Position numbers and translations under genes: made by a program
Notes under the pieces: generated by a model
Told to the model about the DNA's origin: nothing
Databases searched by the model: none
Seen by the model: the letters and a program-made list of their open reading frames with translations, nothing else
In this document: piece after piece, positions 25,225 through 33,322 of the stretch
Layout: each line of letters starts with the position of its first letter
Position numbering within the stretch: the first letter of the stretch is position 1
DNA from: Oscillospiraceae bacterium
Lineage (GTDB): Bacteria > Bacillota > Clostridia > Oscillospirales > Oscillospiraceae
Reading direction: 5' to 3'
NCBI GenBank assembly: GCA_910575265.1
Contig: CAJTEA010000008.1
Coordinates: 102,476 to 166,475, forward strand
DNA length: 64,000 nucleotides

Positions 25225-26118
25225 ATGTTTGGATTTGGAAAAAAAGAAGTCAAAACCCCGGAGGAGCGGCTGGCTGAGTTCCAGAGAAAAAGGGACTGGG
25301 CCGGGGTGTCCAGGGCCTATTATGAGCTGGGCGTGGCCGCTATGGATACGGCCGACCTACATAAAGCCCAGCTGTGGCTCCACCGGGCGGACACCATTTA
25401 CAGCGCTGACGACAATATCTATGATCAGGTGGGGGAAAAACTGATGGACGATTGCTCCGACCGCATTGGACGGCTGGAGAGCGAGGACGGACTGTTCTAT
25501 AACACCGTTCCCGCCGAAATTGAGGCCAGGGCGGAGGAGCTGAGCGACCCCCAGGTCCGGGTGTGGGGGCTGTTGTCCATGGCCCGGCTGGCGCGGCTGG
25601 GGGAGCGACTGGGCAGGCTGCCAGACTGCCAGGTGCTGGGCCAGCTGGACTGGGCGGTGGAGCTGATGGTTCACTCCCTCCAGACCTTGCCCTCTCAAGA
25701 GGACTACCAGCGTCTGATGGATATGTGCGACGCGCTCTATGAGCTCAACAGCAAGCCGGTCTATTACAGCGGCGAGATCGAGATCCCAGGCAGGCCCCCC
25801 TTCCAGCTGTTCGACCTGAACGGCCTGTTTGGAGTGGAACAGGAGCTGAACGGCTATACCGACAGTCATCTGCGGCTGCTGGCCGCTCTGAGCCAGGGCG
25901 CGGAGGAGCTGCCCCGGGCCGAGAGCGGCATCGTGGCCTGCGCCCTGCTGCCCGATTACTATGTGCGCACCGGGGCGGGCAGGCTGGAGGATGTTCCCCA
26001 GATCAAGGCGGAGCTCCAACGCGTTTGGAGCGACTATGAGTTTGTCCGCTCCGGACTCACCTGGGAGGAGGTCGAGAAACGGATCACGGAATATAAACAG
26101 TTGGATATTCTGGCCTGA
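25225..26118 (+). CDS. Uncharacterised cytoplasmic protein, helical repeats
   Basis: 297 residues without signal peptide or membrane segment. The MFGFGKKEVKTPEERL opening is followed by TPR-like helices (YYELGVAAMDTADLHKAQLW; LWLHRADTIYSADD), suggesting a protein-protein interaction role. No enzyme motif is seen. ATG 25225 with AGGAGATGAT upstream is chosen over 25177. It is followed by a hairpin terminator and stands alone. No family name can be supported. Confidence 0.65.
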   Translation: MFGFGKKEVKTPEERLAEFQRKRDWAGVSRAYYELGVAAMDTADLHKAQLWLHRADTIYSADDNIYDQVGEKLMDDCSDRIGRLESEDGLFYNTVPAEIEARAEELSDPQVRVWGLLSMARLARLGERLGRLPDCQVLGQLDWAVELMVHSLQTLPSQEDYQRLMDMCDALYELNSKPVYYSGEIEIPGRPPFQLFDLNGLFGVEQELNGYTDSHLRLLAALSQGAEELPRAESGIVACALLPDYYVRTGAGRLEDVPQIKAELQRVWSDYEFVRSGLTWEEVEKRITEYKQLDILA

Positions 26119-26135
26119 CAGCTTGCTCTTCACGC

Positions 26136-26170
26136 GGCGGGATCATACAAAAACGGTCCCGCCTTTTCGC
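26136..26170 (+). terminator. Terminator after the 297-residue protein
   Basis: GGCGGGA / TCCCGCC followed by TTTTCGC and a longer T run. Confidence 0.75.
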
Positions 26171-26208
26171 AAATTTTTTTAGACACGCGGCCCCAAATTG
26201 AGGCGGCC

Positions 26209-26421
26209 GTGGGGCACGCGATGGAGAAGATTCGCCGGGAGATCGGACAGGAGCTTATTTACAGCGCGGCGCTTGTTACCGACAATGACCGCGCCACGCT
26301 CTTTCTGGCCGCGCGCCGCGTGGCGGAGGACGGAAGCCTGCTCTTTCGGAGGGGCAAGACTGTGAAAACGGGAAGAAATATCCCAACCGTCATGGGGCGG
26401 GGAAAAGAGGAGAGAATGTAA
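26209..26421 (+). CDS. Small ORF in front of a lipoprotein gene
   Basis: Up to 70 residues from GTG 26209, ending one base before the lipoprotein start. The frame is open further upstream (LDTRPQIEAAVGHAM), so it may be the surviving tail of a larger gene. No family recognised; it could also be non-coding leader. Confidence 0.3.
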   Translation: MGHAMEKIRREIGQELIYSAALVTDNDRATLFLAARRVAEDGSLLFRRGKTVKTGRNIPTVMGRGKEERM

Positions 26422-26422
26422 A

Positions 26423-27268
26423 ATGAGAAAACGATTGACCTGGGCGGCATTATTGGCCGCGCTGCTGACCCTTGCGGGCTGCGCGGGGAAGGAACCGTTG
26501 GAGCCCAAGTGGGAGGATCCCCTTTACCGCGCGGTGGTCTACAACAGCGGAGAAGATGAAAGCGACGGGGCGTATCTGGAGATCGCGCGGCGCAGCCAGA
26601 AACTGCTGGCTGTGCTGGAGGAAAAAGCGGGAGCCTTTGTGATGGACGCGTACAATTACCAGACCGTTGATGATGAGGGCACTCCCCTGTATGCCATGAA
26701 TCATCCGGAGGTTCCCATTGAGATCGCCCCCGCGGGGATGTCTGTGCGGGTTAGCCGGGAATACTTCAAATGGAATCCGATTGAAACAGCGGATGGTTCG
26801 GACCTGGCGGAACAGATCGCGCAAGATGATTTAACACTGAATCTGCTTGTCCCGGAACAGTACCGTGACATGGAGCGGGAAATATTAGCCGCTTGGAGGG
26901 AATACTTCTATTTTGAAAAGGTGGAGGCCGAGAACGATTACAATGAAATGGCCGGGAGGACAGAACGCTCGGCCATCGCAGAAAATCAACTGACCGTGAA
27001 TATCATTTATGTGAAGGACGGACAGCGATACTTTACCTATCGGAGCGACTGCGCGGCTGCTGACGGCAGCTGGATCACCGACCCCCTGGTACAGATCTAT
27101 ACCGGGAACATCCATTGCAATTATGCGCACAGCTTTCTGACACAGTGGACCTATATCCCATCTGAAGCAGGTTCGCCGGAAGATGCTTACGAAGAAATTG
27201 CTCCATATATTTTAGAGTGCGGCGCACAGGAGAGCCTGAAGGAACTGCGCCCTCTCCGAAATGGGTAA
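26423..27268 (+). CDS. Uncharacterised lipoprotein
   Basis: 281 residues with a clear lipoprotein signal (MRKRLTWAALLAALLTLAGC, Cys residue 20). The mature part is acidic and rich in aromatic residues (YREYFYFEKVEAEND-like region, IHCNYAHSFLTQW), with no known domain that I recognise. It is convergent with the histidine kinase gene and separated from it by a bidirectional terminator. The signal resembles that of the lipoprotein at 18702. Confidence 0.7.
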   Translation: MRKRLTWAALLAALLTLAGCAGKEPLEPKWEDPLYRAVVYNSGEDESDGAYLEIARRSQKLLAVLEEKAGAFVMDAYNYQTVDDEGTPLYAMNHPEVPIEIAPAGMSVRVSREYFKWNPIETADGSDLAEQIAQDDLTLNLLVPEQYRDMEREILAAWREYFYFEKVEAENDYNEMAGRTERSAIAENQLTVNIIYVKDGQRYFTYRSDCAAADGSWITDPLVQIYTGNIHCNYAHSFLTQWTYIPSEAGSPEDAYEEIAPYILECGAQESLKELRPLRNG

Positions 27269-27310
27269 GCTGGAACGGCGCTTTTTAAGACTCACGGCGT
27301 AACGAACAGG

Positions 27311-27352
27311 CAGCCAGTGGGCAAGGTAATCCTTGCCCACTGGCTGTTGTTT
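27311..27352. terminator. Bidirectional terminator between convergent genes
   Basis: Perfect 16-bp stem CAGCCAGTGGGCAAGG with a TAAT loop, flanked by TTGTTT on the plus side. It serves the lipoprotein (+) and the sensor kinase (-). Confidence 0.85.
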
Positions 27353-27363
27353 ATCGCGAACAT

Positions 27364-28461
27364 TTATACCTGGATCGTAAAGCGCATCCCCGGCGGAGAC
27401 ATCATCGGGACAAACGAATAGGAAATATCCATGGAGGACAGGAGTGTGTCTACAATATAGAGGCCCAGGCCATTGCCGCCGCTTTCTCTGCTCCGAGACA
27501 AATCTGGCCGGTAGAACGGCTCAAATAAGCGGCGGATTTCGTTGCCGGCGATGGGGGTACATTCATTTTCAATTACAAGACTGTGTCCATCCATATATAC
27601 AGAAACAGATTTCCCGCTGCCTGTATAGGCCACAGCGTTGGCGAGGACGTTGGATACCGCCTTGCTGAATGGGCCAATGGGGAGCAAGGCTGAAAATGCC
27701 TCTGGTAAGTCCAAGGAAAAGTCGATCTGGTGCGCCGCCGCAATTATCTGATACGGCTCACACAGCTCTGACAGCAGATCAGATACATCAACCGGCTTTG
27801 GCTGTTCTGTGATCGTACTTAGTTTGGAAGTTTCCAAAATTTCATGTATCGTTCCGGAAAGCTGCTCCACCATTTCTTTGCACTCTGGAAGATAAGCGGC
27901 ATAGTCCTGATACTTCCCAACACCCAGGATCATATTTTCCAAAGTGGCGTTCAGCGCGGTCACGGGGGTTTTCAGTTCATGGGACGCCGCCCGAAGAAAG
28001 TCCACCTTGGCCCGCTCCATATCGCGCACAGCATCCTTTTCCCGCTCTAAATTTTCGATCGTGGAAAGTAAACTAGAATACAGATCATTGACATTCTGTG
28101 CCAGCGTGCCAATTTCATCCTTTGTATGAATAGGGCAGCTTGCCCCATGGTCTAATTTCATCATCTGCTCGGTTGACGCCGAAATCTTTTTGATAGGGTC
28201 GGCAATCGCCTTGGAAAACAGGAGGGAGCAGACAATGGAGATCAACAAGGAACAGCTTAAAGAGATGGGCAGGGCCTTTTCTACGGCCTCGGTCACAAAC
28301 TGTTCCTGCCTGATACTGATAACAATATCGTTCTGGGTATTCACCGCAAGCTGCATCCGTGGCGCAAGCAGATAGATCAGCCTATGCGTGACAACAACGA
28401 CAAGAAGCATGATGCTCATGGTATACAGAAATATCTTTGGAAACAGTTTTAATCCTTTCAT
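27364..28461 (-). CDS. Sensor histidine kinase
   Basis: 365 residues: two membrane helices around a short outer loop (about residues 8-85), a HAMP linker, the phosphoacceptor H-box FLRAASHELKTPVTAL (His about residue 162), N-box VLANAVAYTG and G-box GGNGLGLYIV. It resembles VanS/PhoR-type kinases that sense the cell envelope. The start overlaps the response regulator stop by four bases. The ABC exporter divergently encoded from the pair is the likely target. Confidence 0.93.
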   Translation of the reverse strand: MKGLKLFPKIFLYTMSIMLLVVVVTHRLIYLLAPRMQLAVNTQNDIVISIRQEQFVTEAVEKALPISLSCSLLISIVCSLLFSKAIADPIKKISASTEQMMKLDHGASCPIHTKDEIGTLAQNVNDLYSSLLSTIENLEREKDAVRDMERAKVDFLRAASHELKTPVTALNATLENMILGVGKYQDYAAYLPECKEMVEQLSGTIHEILETSKLSTITEQPKPVDVSDLLSELCEPYQIIAAAHQIDFSLDLPEAFSALLPIGPFSKAVSNVLANAVAYTGSGKSVSVYMDGHSLVIENECTPIAGNEIRRLFEPFYRPDLSRSRESGGNGLGLYIVDTLLSSMDISYSFVPMMSPPGMRFTIQV

Positions 28462-29123
28462 GGCTGTACCTCGTATTTATAACCGATGCCCTTGACCGTC
28501 ACAATACAGTCAAGCCGCAGCTTCTTTCGCAGATTTTTGATGTAAGTGTCAACCGTTCGGTCAATGATGGGACAGTCGGCCCCCCATAATTCATCCAGAA
28601 TTTGCGAACGGCTCAATACCAGCCCCTTATGTTCTATCAGCAGGCGGAGCAAATCAATTTCCTTGGGCATAATGTCGATCTTCCCGTTGCTGTCGCTGGC
28701 GGTATAGCCGGAGAAATCGACTTCCACATCTCCAAAACGCGCTTTCTGTATGGGTACAGTCTGCCCACTCCGGCGCAGGAGAGCGGTAATCCGTTTTCCC
28801 AGCAGCACCATGGAAAAGGGCTTTGTCATGTAGTCGTCGGCCTGCTCGTCAAAACTCATGACCTGGGTATACTCATCCTCAATCGCCGTGAGCATCAGGA
28901 CCGGCGCTGTGCTGATCTGCCGTATCTCATGCAGAACGGACAGCCCGCTGATATGAGGAAGCATGATATCCAGAACAACAAGATCAATGTTGTTCTGATG
29001 AAAAAGCTGTAATGCGTTCTCGCCATCATAGGCCGGAATAACGGTATGGCCCGCGGGTTTAAGGTACTCGCGGATTGCTTCGTTGGTCTTGAAATCGTCC
29101 TCAACGATTAACAATGTGGCCAT
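28458..29123 (-). CDS. Response regulator, OmpR/PhoB family
   Basis: 221 residues. The receiver domain starts MATLLIVEDDFKTNE and has the phosphoryl aspartate in LVVLDIMLPHISG (about D52). The winged-helix output domain ends in VKGIGYKYEV. The start at 29123 follows AAAAGGAGGTGTG; the frame is open upstream but without a matching family N-terminus. It lies back to back with an ABC exporter whose promoter region holds an inverted-repeat pair likely to be its binding site. Confidence 0.93.
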   Translation of the reverse strand: MATLLIVEDDFKTNEAIREYLKPAGHTVIPAYDGENALQLFHQNNIDLVVLDIMLPHISGLSVLHEIRQISTAPVLMLTAIEDEYTQVMSFDEQADDYMTKPFSMVLLGKRITALLRRSGQTVPIQKARFGDVEVDFSGYTASDSNGKIDIMPKEIDLLRLLIEHKGLVLSRSQILDELWGADCPIIDRTVDTYIKNLRKKLRLDCIVTVKGIGYKYEVQP

Positions 29124-29161
29124 AGGCACACCTCCTTTTAGGGATAGTGTATCACCGCGAT

Positions 29162-29246
29162 GTGAAGTGGGTATGAAATCAAGGCGTTGATTTTGAAAAT
29201 TTCTTATTTCATTTGTGTTCCACACTGGTTTCATACCCATTCCACA
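29162..29246. promoter_or_regulatory. Inverted 18-bp boxes between the two-component system and ABC exporter
   Basis: Box 1 at 29162-29179 and box 2 at 29229-29246 are inverted copies that match at 15 of 18 positions (core GTGGGTATGAAA / TTTCATACCCAT). Box 2 overlaps the position of a -35 element for a weak TATCCT -10 at 29256-29261, which suggests activation of the exporter by the response regulator. Box 1 is near the regulator's own start. Binding is inferred. Confidence 0.6.
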
Positions 29247-29307
29247 TTGGCGTGCTATCCTGCGGGTGCGTTCAGAAGAACAGCACAACAATATGGAGGT
29301 ATCGACC

Positions 29308-30744
29308 ATGAGCATGTTCAAAAGGGCGTTTTTATACGTCACGCGAAAACGGGGGAAAACACTTCTCCTGTTCGCTATCCTGCTGATTATGGCAACCTTT
29401 GTCCTTACGGGCCTCTCTATCTGGAAGGCGTCGGAGGCCGCGCAGCTTGACCTGCGGCAGAGCTTGGGCGGCAAATTTGACGTTTTCGTGGATTGGAGCA
29501 ACAGCCCCTATGTAGTGAAAGAACCCGTCAAAGATGAAGTGGACGAGGAAACCGGCAAGACATCAAGCAGCTTTCTTATGTACTCCACCGTGCAGTTTAC
29601 CCCGGAAAATATCGCGGCCATCAAAGGTGTTTCCGGCGTGAGGCATTGCGGCGCGAGGCAGGACAATCTTCTTCCGTTTGATGGGCTTTCCCTGTTTCCC
29701 GGAACAATCGCGACCGACGAGAAGTATCAAGGCTCCACAAAGGCACTGGGCGTCTGCGACACGGAGGACGATGAACTTTTCACCACCGGCACACTGACAC
29801 TGGCGGAAGGACAGCACATCTCCGCCGACGATACCCATGTGGCAATCATCAGCCAGGACTTGGCGGAGCGGAATGAGTTGAAAATCGGGGACTATCTCAC
29901 CGCCCATCGTTACAGCGTGGAAGATCAGGGCTTTACCGGGCCGGAAATCAGGGTACAGATTATTGGACTGTTTACCCCTCATGCGGTGGAGCAGTTTGGG
30001 GAAACCGTCACCACCTACGACAAAATCCAGAACCGTGTATTTGTGGATTTGCAGTCCTCAAAAGAATTTGACGGCGGAGAAATCAACTACGGCTTTTCCG
30101 CGCTCCACGTTACCATAGACGACCCGCAGGACATGGCGCGGGTGGTGGCCGAAGTCAAGGCCCTGCCGGGAATTGACTGGAAAGCCTTTACCGTGGAGGT
30201 GGACAATGAAACCTACGAAAACGCCGCCGCTCCGCTGGCTACGCTGAATGAATTGGTCGTGACCCTGCTGGTGGTGATTATCGTTGTCAGCGCCATCATT
30301 CTGGCCCTGATATTGACCCTCTGGACAAAGACCCGTATTCACGAAATCGGCGTGTTCCTGTCCGTGGGTATCAGGAAATCGGCCATCATCGGGCAGTATT
30401 TAATGGAAGTGCTGCTGATCGCCGTCCTCGCCTTTGGCCTGTCCTACTTCACCAGCAACGCCATAGCGGGGCAGATCGGCAACCACCTGTTGGAGCAGAG
30501 TATGCAGACCGGGCCGGAGGACGATAACGATGTTGTTTCCGTTGCCGCCTCCGTTGAGATAGGCGCGGATAATCTCGTGCAAAAGCCCTTACCCACTGAA
30601 AACGGCATCCAGGTATCGGTTGGGCTGGATAACCTTGCCCAGCTCTACTTGATCGGATTTGCCATCATCATTGTGGCGGTCAGTGCATCGTCTATCACGG
30701 TCATGCGGCTGAAACCCCGTGAAATCCTGTCGAAAATGAGCTGA
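29308..30744 (+). CDS. ABC transporter permease, MacB/FtsX type
   Basis: 478 residues: an N-terminal helix (LLLFAILLIMATFVLTGL), a large extracytoplasmic MacB-like domain (about 45-330), then three helices with the FtsX signature ILTLWTKTRIHEIGVFLSVG. Such permeases move antimicrobial peptides or lipids, or act as mechanotransmitters. ATG 29308 behind GGAGGTATCGACC is preferred to 29215. The ATPase gene follows 13 bases downstream. Confidence 0.92.
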   Translation: MSMFKRAFLYVTRKRGKTLLLFAILLIMATFVLTGLSIWKASEAAQLDLRQSLGGKFDVFVDWSNSPYVVKEPVKDEVDEETGKTSSSFLMYSTVQFTPENIAAIKGVSGVRHCGARQDNLLPFDGLSLFPGTIATDEKYQGSTKALGVCDTEDDELFTTGTLTLAEGQHISADDTHVAIISQDLAERNELKIGDYLTAHRYSVEDQGFTGPEIRVQIIGLFTPHAVEQFGETVTTYDKIQNRVFVDLQSSKEFDGGEINYGFSALHVTIDDPQDMARVVAEVKALPGIDWKAFTVEVDNETYENAAAPLATLNELVVTLLVVIIVVSAIILALILTLWTKTRIHEIGVFLSVGIRKSAIIGQYLMEVLLIAVLAFGLSYFTSNAIAGQIGNHLLEQSMQTGPEDDNDVVSVAASVEIGADNLVQKPLPTENGIQVSVGLDNLAQLYLIGFAIIIVAVSASSITVMRLKPREILSKMS

Positions 30745-30757
30745 AGGAGGGACTATC

Positions 30758-31396
30758 ATGTCTACACTGGAATTGAAAAATGTTTCTTACTCCTACGAAA
30801 AGGGCAAGGCGGTTTTGCAGAATGTCAGCAGGTCACTGGAAACCGGAAAAATGTACGCCATCCTGGGCCCGTCCGGGTCAGGCAAGACCACGCTGCTGTC
30901 CCTGCTGGGCGGGTTGGATGTGCCGACACAGGGCAGCGTCCTGTTTGACAGTGAGGATATAACGACAAAGGGACTGGAGCATCACCGCAGGAACCATATC
31001 TCACTGATTTTTCAAAGCTACAACCTGATCGACTACATGACGCCCATTGAAAATGTGCGGCTTACTGCCAAGCTGGACGCCACCCCCATTCTGGAGCGGC
31101 TGGGGCTGGAGCAGGACGAGATTACCCGAAATGTGCTGAAACTGTCCGGCGGACAGCAGCAGCGGGTGGCAATTGCGCGGGCGCTGGCTTCCGATGCCCC
31201 GGTCATTCTGTCGGACGAGCCGACCGGGAACTTGGACGCCGACACCGCCGAGGAAATCACGGCGATTTTGAAAGAGAGCGCCCATACGTTCGGGAAGTGC
31301 GTGGTGGTCGTAACGCACTCTGGCGAGGTGGCAAAACAGGCGGATGTGGTGCTGGAAATCAAACGGGGATATTTGAAAAAGAGGGAAATGGGATGA
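30758..31396 (+). CDS. ABC transporter ATP-binding protein, MacB/LolD type
   Basis: 212-residue ATPase: Walker A GPSGSGKTT (about residues 37-45), signature LSGGQQQRVAIARAL (about 130-144), Walker B PVILSDEPTGNLD with aspartate-glutamate, and H-loop VVVTHSGEVA. It serves the permease upstream. A gene for a short lipoprotein-like product starts within its last codons. Confidence 0.94.
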   Translation: MSTLELKNVSYSYEKGKAVLQNVSRSLETGKMYAILGPSGSGKTTLLSLLGGLDVPTQGSVLFDSEDITTKGLEHHRRNHISLIFQSYNLIDYMTPIENVRLTAKLDATPILERLGLEQDEITRNVLKLSGGQQQRVAIARALASDAPVILSDEPTGNLDADTAEEITAILKESAHTFGKCVVVVTHSGEVAKQADVVLEIKRGYLKKREMG

Positions 31397-31545
31397 AGAA
31401 AACTGCTGCTATTTTGGCGTGTATGCCGGTTTGCTTCTCGCTGTTCACCGACTGTACGAATTTGAAAGGCTGGGAGGAAATTTGGGCAGTTTTGGCACGT
31501 TCTGTGAATATCCGCCTGAGGTCCGGAAAATCATATACACGATGA
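31393..31545 (+). pseudogene. Truncated lipoprotein gene joined to an IS256-type transposase scrap
   Basis: Starts with a plausible signal (MKKTAAILACMPVCFSLFTDC) directly coupled to the ABC ATPase, then after about 24 codons turns into transposase-like sequence (KGWEEIWAVLA) and stops. It was probably the small lipoprotein partner of the ABC exporter, cut by an insertion and later deletion. Confidence 0.5.
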
Positions 31546-31600
31546 ACATCATTGAGGGATTCACCCACCAGCTTGCGCTATCTCCCGCGCGCTTTGAAGC
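31465..31600 (+). mobile_element. IS256/Mutator-family transposase remnant
   Basis: Two frames together give W-EE-WA followed by FCEYPPEVRKIIYTMNIIEGF, the conserved C-terminal block of IS256-type transposases. Only about 45 codons remain, split by a frameshift. No terminal repeats can be assigned, although a 14-bp inverted repeat lies just downstream (31693-31740). Confidence 0.65.
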
Positions 31601-31692
31601 TTCTCTCTATATCTCCGCTGCTTGATTTCTCCATCTTGCGGCTCTACATGTTTATTCCGCTTTTCTCTGCCTTTGCTGTCCGGTTTTTTGGG

Positions 31693-31740
31693 TAGGGCAC
31701 CAATCAGGTCTTTCCCCGTTTTGCGTTGATGGGTGCCCTA
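31693..31740. repeat. 14-bp inverted repeat
   Basis: TAGGGCACCAATCA (31693-31706) and TGATGGGTGCCCTA (31727-31740), one mismatch. It could be a terminator for the exporter operon or the trace of an insertion-sequence end; no T run follows. Confidence 0.5.
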
Positions 31741-31827
31741 TCTAGGAAAAAATTGAGGAAGGTCTTGATTTTTTCGTAAATGTCTGGTATCCTAAACAAG
31801 ATCCACCTGTGTGGTGAAACAATACAC

Positions 31828-31916
31828 GCAGCGGTATCGAAGTGGTCATAACGGGGCTGACTCGAAATCAGTTTGGGAGCAATCCCACGAGGGTTCGAAT
31901 CCCTCCCGCTGCGCCA
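31828..31916 (+). tRNA. tRNA-Ser (anticodon CGA)
   Basis: 89 bases with encoded CCA. Acceptor GCAGCGG/CCGCTGC, anticodon loop CTCGAAA, long variable arm (TTTGGGAGCAATCCCACG) and T-arm GGGTTCGAATCCC. The long arm and CGA anticodon make it serine. Confidence 0.95.
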
Positions 31917-31972
31917 GAAAAAGAGGTCAAAAAAGATTTTTGGTGAAAAAACCGAGAGATTTCAAGACCTCA

Positions 31973-32013
31973 GAGGCCCTTGGATAACGAAAATCCAAGG
32001 GCCTCAAAATTTA
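31973..32013 (+). terminator. Terminator after tRNA-Ser
   Basis: Perfect 13-bp stem GAGGCCCTTGGAT / ATCCAAGGGCCTC followed by AAAATTTAGATTTTT. Confidence 0.85.
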
Positions 32014-32078
32014 GATTTTTCCCCACCTCCTATTCACTCAGGCAGGACTTAAACCTGCGGCACAACAGTTTCAAATAG

Positions 32079-32273
32079 GGCGCTACGATTTTGAGCGCCT
32101 GTATTGAGCGTCGATCCGTCAGTTCTAAAGGAATTGACAGACCGGCGCTTTTTGTTTTTCCAGGAAAACACAATACTCCCAGCGCCTGTTTTCAAAACAG
32201 GCAAAATCAAAAAGGGCCCCAGACTTTTCAGCGCAAAAAGTTGCCATTATATTAGAAAGCAAGGAGGATCAAA
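32079..32273 (+). promoter_or_regulatory. Structured leader RNA with possible terminator/antiterminator switch, copy 1
   Basis: AGCGCC (32094-32099) can pair upstream with GGCGCT (32079-32084) or downstream with GGCGCT (32144-32149), which is followed by five T. Inside the second option lies an extra stem GTCAGTTC/GAATTGAC. A further hairpin GCCTGTTTT-C-AAAACAGGC follows at 32184-32202. The leader ends at the ribosome site of the next gene. A second copy lies at 56871-57065. Folding alternatives are seen directly; regulation is inferred. Confidence 0.6.
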
Positions 32274-32278
32274 ATGAA
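32094..32278 (+). repeat. Dispersed repeat, copy 1
   Basis: Aligns without gaps to 56886-57070, with about a dozen mismatches. It covers the structured leader, the ribosome site and the start of the following ORF. Both copies lie a few hundred bases downstream of a tRNA gene. Confidence 0.9.
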
Positions 32279-32816
32279 CGCAGAAGAAAAAAACAGATAC
32301 TTCCAAGAACTAACCCTGAACCTCCAGCACGAGGGCTTCGCCGTAAAACCGGAAACGGAGGAGGGCCTCCTGCCAATAGAGCTGGACGGACAGCGTCTCT
32401 GCCTCGCGCTGGATACCGGCTCGGTGAGGTACTGGCGGGAGGATACGGCGGATGATCACAGGAGCGCCGCTCTGGACAAAGCAATCTCTATCACCAAAAC
32501 CACTGCCGAGTACATGCGCCAGATGGAGACGGCGCCCCAGCTGACAGCCAGCGGCCTGACGGGAGACTACAGGCTGCTGGCGGATTTCAACGATGTGGTT
32601 CTGGCGGGCCACCCCACCAGGTACGGCGTCCAGTTTGCTACCTGGGAACGTGTGCGGGAGCGCACTGGCCTGAACGCGGGGAACTGCTACGGGCCTCCCG
32701 GCGGCGTGGACAGTTACACTGCGGCCAAGCGCGACTTCGCTACCCGCTCCGGCCTCATTCCCCACGTTGTCCTTTTTATTCCCGAACAACTTAATAGCCA
32801 TACGGAAGTTTCATAA
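32274..32816 (+). CDS. Mobile-element protein of unknown function, probably truncated
   Basis: 180 residues; ATG behind AAGGAGGATC. The central part (LTGDYRLLADFNDVVLAGH, GVQFATWERV, TAAKRDFATRSGLIP) resembles proteins encoded in clostridial integrative elements next to relaxases. Those I recall continue well beyond the point where this one ends in PEQLNSHTEVS, so the C-terminus may be lost. A decayed homologue is at 57066-57320. Function unknown. Confidence 0.55.
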   Translation: MNAEEKNRYFQELTLNLQHEGFAVKPETEEGLLPIELDGQRLCLALDTGSVRYWREDTADDHRSAALDKAISITKTTAEYMRQMETAPQLTASGLTGDYRLLADFNDVVLAGHPTRYGVQFATWERVRERTGLNAGNCYGPPGGVDSYTAAKRDFATRSGLIPHVVLFIPEQLNSHTEVS

Positions 32817-32998
32817 TTGCCTCACTTTCTTTAGCATGAATAAAAGCAGGTTTAAGAGAGAACTGATCTCCTTAAATCTGCTTGCCGACACGTGTGATAT
32901 GTAATTATAACCAGCTTTTAGCATCGGTTTTAATGCAATTTCACCAAGAAAAGCAAAACCTGCGTATAACTATCGTTACACACAGGTTTTGTCTACTT
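32817..32998. other. Gene-free stretch with two hairpins
   Basis: No ORF seen. A hairpin at 32845-32883 (AGCAGGTTTAAG / CTTAAATCTGCT) may end the upstream ORF. A second (32954-32991, CAAAACCTG / CAGGTTTTG with T-rich flank on the minus strand) is the likely terminator of tRNA-Leu. Confidence 0.65.
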
Positions 32999-33085
32999 TG
33001 GTGCGGCTGACGGGAGTCGAACCCGTACGCCCGTCCGGACACAAGCACCTCAAGCTTGCCAGTCTACCAATTCCAGCACAGCCGC
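32999..33085 (-). tRNA. tRNA-Leu (anticodon GAG)
   Basis: 87 bases with encoded CCA on the minus strand. Acceptor GCGGCTG/CAGCCGC, anticodon loop TTGAGGT (GAG), long variable arm and T-arm CGGGTTCGACTCCCG. Confidence 0.94.
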
Positions 33086-33192
33086 AAAACACGGTTATTT
33101 TTAAACCGCTCATCTATTATACTGTTCTGAAACTCATTTGTCAACAGGTATCAGAGTGTTTTTTTCATAGCGGAAGAATTGGCGTAAAATGG

Positions 33193-33221
33193 TTGCGGAG
33201 AAACATTTTTCGTGCTATAAT
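33193..33221 (+). promoter_or_regulatory. Promoter of the InlB-repeat/SLH protein
   Basis: TTGCGG (33193-33198), 17-bp spacer, TATAAT (33216-33221). The leader is about 95 bases long with an AGGAGG ribosome site before the ATG. Confidence 0.7.
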
Positions 33222-33322
33222 ATACAATATAATCTCAAATCGGACAAAAAGTCTGCGAATTTGGCATTTTCAGCAGAAATGTATCGTTTAGTATATCTGG
33301 GGAAATTTAGGAGGAAGGTCAT

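Noticed and set aside
31641..33322. CRISPR array among the repeats
   Set aside because: The repeats are a single dispersed leader copy and hairpins; no short direct repeats with regular spacers and no cas genes in the window.
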